From Chromera velia (taxonomy: Eukaryota; Sar; Chromeraceae): DNA of 24,641 bases. Location of the stretch: assembly GCA_018398765.1 (NCBI GenBank), contig JAHBMJ010005819.1, positions 37,501-62,141 of the forward strand, written 5' to 3'. Below the pieces are notes generated by a model that saw nothing but the letters and a program-made list of their open reading frames with translations, ran no database searches and had not been told where the DNA came from. The position numbers and the translations under genes were made by a program. The number at the start of each line of letters is the position of its first letter. The stretch's first letter is position 1. Shown in pieces: positions 19,161-24,641 of the stretch.

Positions 19161-21389
19161 TCAGGGGCAGGAGAAGGGGGAGGGGCTTGGCCTTTTCGGG
19201 TGAAGAATGTGGAGGAATCCCTTTGTCTTCTCTTGTGCTTGGGGGGTATCAGTAGCACTGCGCACGACTTCTGATGTCTCGAAGGACTCGGCTTCCTGCG
19301 AGCAGATATCGGGAAAATTGGCAAAGAGCTCTCCTGTTGTGATTCCTCCTGCTGGCTTGGGGGGGCACTCTTCTTCTGTTCTGTTGCCCTCTTCCTTCAG
19401 ATGCGCCCTCTCCCCCCTTTCGTCTTCTTTCTGTCCTTTCTCCTGTTTTTCACAGTTGGAAAGAGAGAGATGCTCGATTGGTGTGGGGGCATGGGATGAT
19501 GACGAGAACGGAGGAGAGGGGGAGGGCGACAGTGCTGACAGAGGCGTAGTAGTCGTGGGGGTTCCTTGCTCATTCTTCACTCTCTCGATTGTTCCGTTCC
19601 CTCTGCCACTGCTCCTGCTGCTCTGACTGTCCCCCTCGTGATCCCAATCGTGCGGGAGACCCAGAGAACGCCGGGGCCCCCCCTCCGCCTCTTGAGGAGA
19701 GGTCGTGCCGGGGTCCTTCGGGGTCAGTAAAGAAGCCCTCCTGAAACTCTCACTGTCACTGTCCCCCCTCAACCGACGCATCTCGGCGGAAGACAGAGTT
19801 CGTCTCCTCGAAGCAGAGGGGGGAGCGTCCATCGACCCTCCCGTCTCTCTCTCTCGGTGGAGGTGATCCTTTGAGGATCTCTCTCTACTTCTCCCTGCCC
19901 AACTTTCTCCTTCTCTTTCCTCTCCCCCTCTTCGACTGCTTTGTCCTTGGAAGATGGTCCCCCCGCTTTGGTTTTCTTTTTTGTTGCTGGACTTACGACC
20001 AAGAACGTCCTCTACGGACAGGAGAGGAGGGAGAACACCCCGCATCCTGCCGATCTCTGCAGAGAGAGACAGAAAGAGAAAGAGAAAGCGAGAGACAATG
20101 ATCGATGAATAATCCTCGCGTTTTTCCCACAACCTTTTCGTTTTTTTGCCCTCGGCAACGCAGCTCCCTCCAAGCACACTCACGGGGAAAACAAGCCAAG
20201 ACGCAGCAAACTGCTCCAGAACAATGCCTAGAAGACGGAAGGGAAGAAGTAGGAACGAGGGAGGGAAGGAAAAAGAGAGGCAAGAAGGGCGGAGGCAAGA
20301 AAGGAGGGCGTGAAAGAATCTTCTGACAGGGTTCCTTCTCCTTCCTTTCTCCCCCCGTCTCCTCCTCCGACCTTCAAATTTGGGGTCTCGTGGGCAGATG
20401 TACGACTGCACAAAAAGATATATGAAGAAAGGAAGACAGCAGGTAGACGGACAGAAGGAGGAGCACATGAGAATTAAAAGAAGAGACGACGACTCTGTGT
20501 GCATCTACACACGTAAAAAGGATGCGGCGGTCATGAAAAGAGAACCCAAAGAAGGGAAAGACATTCTCTCGTTTTTGAAAACAAAGAGAGCACTCGAATG
20601 AAAGGTTGCGGTCCCTCCCTTCCTCCCTCCCTTCGAGAACAGTGCATGAGAACAGCAACCGTAGGCAGTCACAAAAGCCTTTTTGGAGAGGCACGCTTCT
20701 CAGCAGAGGTGGCAGACTATCGTTTTGCGTAACAGATCGATCGATCATCCGTCCAACAAAAACTACACGGAACGTTATTCACGAATGCCGCCTGGTAAAC
20801 CTTTCCACCCTAATGCATTTATCTCTTTGACCTATGAAGTGATGCGCGTACCTTGTTCATTTCAAATTTCTTCGCGAGACGTTCCCTGGCCTTCTCCACC
20901 TCCTGCCTTCTCTTTTCCTTCCCCTCCTCACTTTTCAAAAGTTCTCTCTGACGTCTTCGGCTTTCCACAGCGGCACTGACTGCGTCCAGCATAAAGAAGT
21001 CCGCAAACGCCAGTAGCTCCTCCTCTCGCTCCAGTGGGTCGGGAGGCGGCAGCCGGGGCAGAGTCTTGTAAACAGAGTAGTGCCCCAAAGCCTCCATCAC
21101 CCAACGAGGGCAAGCGAGACGCCGAGACGGCTGCGGAGATACACATTCACACACGTACAGACATTGGGATACAAGAACGCACACAAACATAATTCCTCTT
21201 TGATGAGAGAGAGAAGGGAGAAGCGGTTCTGAGGGACATGTCTTCGTCCGCGGGAAAGGAAGAAAGGAGGGTCAGAGCAGAGAAACGGAAGGAGGAACTT
21301 GGCAACAACGACTTTACGAATGCGTGTGCACATGCGACAAGAGTCCATCAAGCCCCCCCCCTCTCTCAACACTCTATTCTCTCTCAAGC

Positions 21390-21436
<47 letters not shown>

Positions 21437-21443
21437 GAGAGAG

Positions 21444-21482
<39 letters not shown>

Positions 21483-22491
21483 CCGTGCGCACAGACCTGA
21501 AGACCTTCTGGAGTTCCGCAGAGCGCGAAGAAGAGAGGTGTGTGTTCAAAGCATTCGAGCAGCTGTGGTTGCACGAACGCCGTCCCGTCCTCGCATTCAA
21601 CTGAAAGCCAGTCTTTCGGTCTCAATGGCACCTTCCTCTCTCGAATCAAGGACTGTGTCTGTGCCCCCCCATCACACGGTGACGCAACAGCCGTGCCGCC
21701 ATCCTGCTGCTGCTGCAGACATCCCCCAGTTCCCCCCCTTTGTGACATCATGATGCGGTTAGGTGACGGTGAAGAAGACGAATCGGAAATCGAGACGGAT
21801 GAGGTGGGCGAAGATGCACCCTCGGGTGTGCGGCTGGTCGTGGTAGTGCTGTGAATGGAAATGACTGGATGATGAGATGGTGATGAATGTGTAAGGTGAG
21901 ATTCCCCCTCTTTCTCCTTCTCAATTCCCTTTGCTGCTGCTGTGGCGGTTGTCGATGCTGCTGCTCCAACAGCCGCTCTGTCCTTCAATTCAAATTTGGG
22001 CAAACAGTCCTCCATTGGAGTCTTCAAGTCTGCAGGCACGGTGACAGAACAGGCCCAAACACACGTATAAAAGGAAAGACGCATTCAGCGGGCGGGAGGA
22101 AAAGGGGGAATGGAATACTTCAGGCCGGAAAGCGACGAGAGGAGCAATGGAACCGCAAGAGGAACGAAAGGCCGCAGAGCGTCCAAACAAAACATTCAAC
22201 TTCGGCACAAAGCGATCGAGACATTCATTCATCTGTGTGCGGGCAGACAGAGACCGTCCTTGACGCACCTGTGCCCTGTAAAGAGTGACCTTTCCCGGAA
22301 ACAGAAATGGAGCTGGGTGACCCTGGATGACCTGGGTAGCTCTCTTGCACTACAGTACTGGTCTTTTGGTCACCTTGGCCTCCCTCAGTCTTCTTTCCCC
22401 CTGCTGCCTCTGTCTGTAGGACTTGTTTCTTCTTCGTCTTCTTTTGGGCCTTAACGAGGCCCAAGATTTTGGCCTTCAGGTTGGGGTCCAT
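19161..22491 (-). CDS. Skp1/BTB-fold-like protein, multi-exon
   Basis: Starts at ATG 22491 (MDPNLKAKILGLVKAQ). Exons 1-3 are well supported: 22491-22269, 22029-21497, 21130-20852, with phases 1 and 0 matching. The fold spans the exon 2/3 junction: WLSVECEDGTAF, LLECFEHTPLFFALC, then WVMEALGHYSVYKTLP, RLPPPDPLEREEELLAFADF and MLDAVSAAVESR. The order of strand, DGxxF, leucine helix, VMEALxHYxxY and ELLxxADFxxLDxxxxxV matches Skp1, elongin C and BTB/POZ domains, adaptors of cullin ubiquitin ligases. A charged helix follows (about 305-345). Before it is a low-complexity Ser/Thr/Ala/Gln region. Exons 4-6 are tentative but phase-consistent: 20227-20184 (44 bases, GTGAGT donor), 20056-19997 (GTAAGT donor) and 19806-19161, a Ser/Glu-rich tail containing TGELFANFPDICSQEAESFE. 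Total about 594 residues. Reading through exon 5's donor is an alternative. Confidence 0.62.
21131..21496 (-). other. Intron 2 of the Skp1/BTB-like gene
   Basis: 366 bases; donor CAG/GTCTGT, acceptor CTCCGCAG, phase 0. The donor is followed within 20 bases by a (CT)n(GT)n tract in the sense direction. Removal makes the Skp1/BTB fold continuous. Confidence 0.6.
21393..21479. repeat. (AC)n and (AG)n microsatellites
   Basis: AC run at about 21393-21432, then AG run at about 21437-21478 on the + strand. Both lie in intron 2 of the Skp1/BTB-like gene. Confidence 0.93.
22030..22268 (-). other. Intron 1 of the Skp1/BTB-like gene
   Basis: 239 bases; donor ACAG/GTGCGT, acceptor GTGCCTGCAG. The phase-1 junction creates an Asp codon and joins two frames that are otherwise unrelated. 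Confidence 0.6.
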
Positions 22492-23333
22492 TGGACCGAC
22501 TTGCAAGCTTGATTTGGGTGGCTGGTCTACAGGTAGGTTGGTAGGATAAATGAACAGTCTGTTCTTGTGGTTGAATCGGAAGTGGTTGGTCGGGGTGATA
22601 CGTCGGTTGAAGGTTGGTTTTGGTAGGTTTGTTCTTTCTGTTCCTTCTTTTCTGTACTACTTACGAGTGCACCAAAGACGCGGTGACTGAATGTTAGAGC
22701 GTAAAGCGAATAATATTACGTCCTGTACTGCTGAGTCCGACAGAAAGACAACACGACGACGGATGCGAGAAGCAACAGAGCATTCTTCGTAGGTGAGTCG
22801 AAAGGGAATTGGTAGGTTAAAAACTTCGCCTGTCATGCAGAACAACCACTCACACACATGCAAACACAGCAAATAGAAAGGAACGTACCTCGGTCAACCG
22901 CTTCGCGCTGACTGTTGGACCGGGAAGGGGAAGAAAGACCGTTCAGAGGTCCGTTCTTCTTCAGACTGGGATGATGAAGAGAATTGAAGAGATGATCGAC
23001 CTGCATATATGAGAGCCGGTCTCAGGCCATATGCATCGCCGGGGCCCGGGGTCCATGCAGCATCATTGGGTCCATATCAGCGTCATGGAGGGGCATGCAT
23101 GCCGGGGCCATGCACCGAATCCATGTGCAACAGTACTGGATTGCATGGTATCTGATGTCTCCAATTGATGCATCCGGCCGCGGGCCCTCACTGACAGCCC
23201 CCCACCCTGACAGTCTCGTGAATCGGATTGATATGCAAACCCAACCTTCTCCCTAAAATCGTTCTGCTGACAGCGAGTTATCTTTAATTTAGCACCTCTT
23301 AGGGATACCAAGTTTGACTCTGTTCGTGTCAGA
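22492..23333. promoter_or_regulatory. Divergent intergenic region upstream of the Skp1/BTB-like and FLYWCH-like genes
   Basis: About 840 bases between two head-to-head starts. Next to the minus gene is G/T-rich sequence with GGTTGG repeats (22515-22630). 23025-23110 has repeated GCCGGGGCC and GCATGC phrases. A 71-codon minus-strand frame (22872-22657) has mildly protein-like content but no splice link to the gene, and I do not call it. Confidence 0.4.
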
Positions 23334-23675
23334 ATGGCACCGAACAAGAAGAGTCAGGGTGAGAAAAGGGGGGAAAAGAAAGGCGAGAAACAAGAACCGG
23401 TTGTCGACAGAACAAGGAAATGCAACAACCCGCTGGTGCAGTTCCCCGCCGAGTGCTTTAAGCATTTCACAGGTGATCTTAAACCAGACAAAGATGGGAA
23501 AATCAAAGATGTTTTTGGGAATGAGGTCCAACAGGCCTCTCAGCTGTACGAGTGCACCAGTAGTAAGTGTAGGGCAAAAGTAATGTACCACTCTACCGCT
23601 AGCATGAGCGGCACGGAACCGAGCTGGATGGAGGCACACTTCATGCTCTGTGAGCACTGGAACCAGAAGCGGATT
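23334..23675 (+). CDS. Small Cys/His protein, possible FLYWCH-like zinc finger (first exon)
   Basis: Starts at ATG 23334 with a Lys/Glu-rich N-terminus (1-25). The core has NPLVQFPAECFKHF, DGKIKDVFGNEVQQA and LYECTSSKCRAKVMYHST, then WMEAHFMLCEHWNQKR. The YxCxxxxCxAxV pattern with later Cys/His pairs resembles FLYWCH and related zinc-binding domains, which bind DNA and occur in mutator-type transposases and regulators. This is a resemblance, not a match. The frame reads on to a stop at 23763-23765, but its last 30 residues are hydrophobic and Cys-rich, so I end the exon at AAG/GTCATT. A CTCT/GTGAGC donor at about 23653 is an alternative that is in phase with the exon at about 24231. Confidence 0.45.
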
Positions 23676-24220
23676 AAGGTCATTCTTCTACTGTTGGGTG
23701 ACTTCTGTGTGTTTTTGACTGACCTTTGTTCACGTACACATGCATGTACCTTTTGTCAACCATAGTCGGCTACAAAGTCGCCTACTTTCCCCCTTTTTGC
23801 CGTCTGTCGACTGTCATTTCATGGAATAGAAGAGTCGGAAATGGAATTACATTATATTAATCGCTGAAAGGAAAAGAGCAACGGAGATGAAAAGACAGCG
23901 TGGGGACACGGCAGGGGCTTTCCGGTGGGTTGGATGAACCCAATGAACAGGTGAAGCATTTCGAGCGCCATGCATTCTTAGGGCAGAGGTGAGAGCTTGG
24001 GTATGCAAAACATCCAAAAGGAAAATGAGGAGATCAAAAGCGGGGGAGGAAGGCTGAACGGCAGCTGACGGACAACGGAGAGTGAGCTCCCTCCGCACTG
24101 CTGCAAGAACACAACATTATCGAGACAGTGGCGAGTGGGTTTCTTCTGTTGTCGAAAATTGGAGCAGATACAGACAATGAGAAGGGCAAACGACTGAATA
24201 TTGATAGGAGCCTGCAGGGG
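23676..24220. other. Likely intron or spacer, no gene
   Basis: Apart from the unused 3' part of the preceding frame, no protein-like exon was found on either strand. A missing exon that would reconcile reading phases may lie here. Confidence 0.3.
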
Positions 24221-24230
24221 ATTCTCAGAC

Positions 24231-24447
24231 TTCGGTCGCACGAATGATGCCCACTGCAAACCTCCGCAAGGAGTGCCCGATCGAATGCGCTTTTTGGTGT
24301 TTGCGGGACCCAAAGTGGGCAGAGAGAGGGAGTGAGTGCCAATCCGTGCTCCATGCTCCTCCATATAAGCCATCAGGTCTGACGCACGCAATCTGCGCTT
24401 ATCGTCGTGCTTGCAGGACCGACCGTGGGCAGAAAAAGTGGTCATGA
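24231..24447 (+). CDS. Two candidate terminal exons of a + strand gene
   Basis: Exon a runs from an acceptor ATTCTCAG (about 24230) to a GTGAGT donor (24334). It encodes FGRTNDAHCKPPQGVPDRM, then RFLVFAGPKVGRERE. Exon b starts after TTGCAG (about 24417) and adds TDRGQKKWS before the stop at 24445-24447. The junction is phase 2 on both sides and the roughly 84-base intron has canonical ends. The frame is distinct from the overlapping long open frames on the minus strand. It may be the 3' end of the gene starting at 23334, but a connecting phase could not be fixed without choosing the alternative donor there. Function unknown. Confidence 0.38.
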
Positions 24448-24641
24448 ACTGGCAGAAGAAACGATGCACGTCAGTGTGGAACGACGTGATTTCTTTGGTT
24501 TGATGAACTTTTCTTGGCCCATTGTGGTTTCAGAATGGGGGCCTGCGTGTGAGGGAGCAAAAGAGTGAGGGGGAGAGCGTGCGTAAGTGTCAAGAAGTGT
24601 GTGTGTTTGTGTGTACGTGCGAGAGAGAAGGCATCGGCAGG
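24448..24641. other. 3' flank, no gene seen
   Basis: GT/GA-rich sequence after the candidate stop codon at 24445-24447. A TGTGGTTTCAG phrase (24524-24534) could be an acceptor for a gene that continues past the window, but no coding reading follows clearly. Confidence 0.3.

Noticed and set aside
23978-24469. Minus-strand frame with KRRLRASDLMAYMEEHG, a histone-fold-like phrase
   Set aside because: The remainder of the frame is not histone-like and the opposite strand offers phase-matched exons with canonical splice sites. It remains a weak alternative.

Overview
Nuclear eukaryotic DNA. The evidence is GT-AG introns of about 60 to 560 bases that keep reading frame across exons, dense microsatellites, AT-rich islands and cut-and-paste DNA transposons; there is no operon structure. 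The mix of an orphan hedgehog-type Hint protein, P-loop GTPases and repeated TGCATGCA octamers suggests a free-living alveolate, and a chromerid alga such as Chromera velia is my best guess. That assignment is inference from style and gene content, not from an identified marker.

Layout. 513-1556 (+) is a secreted Hint-domain protein with a Trp-rich tail. 1920-2480 is a long pyrimidine microsatellite block. 2480-4190 is mostly AT-rich or unassigned. About 4193-5795 (-) holds small spliced exons; the 5' part looks like a GST/thioredoxin-fold protein that starts on a 5-base coding micro-exon. 5920-6800 is AT-rich and unassigned. 6817-7253 and 7395-8471 are two hAT-type elements; the second carries a decayed transposase piece and an unrelated reading frame on the opposite strand.

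8690-15131 is the core. A class 3 lipase fused to a P-loop GTPase (-, three exons) is divergently paired, across about 650 bases, with a second P-loop GTPase that has a coiled coil and a C-terminal membrane segment (+, three exons). The shared intergenic region has three GTCGAC sites within 27 bases. The pairing suggests a membrane-associated lipid/GTPase module, which is inference.

15132-16830 is AT-rich repeat territory. It includes a 243-base hAT-like MITE with perfect 8-base target duplications that splits a retroelement-like reading frame. 16830-19160 is microsatellite-rich with no convincing gene. 19161-22491 (-) is a multi-exon gene with a split Skp1/BTB-like fold. 23334 onward (+) is a Cys/His-containing small protein, with likely further exons near 24220-24447.

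Exons here are often short, so translations of long open frames miss them. The phase-matched splice models below were built by hand and need RNA evidence.
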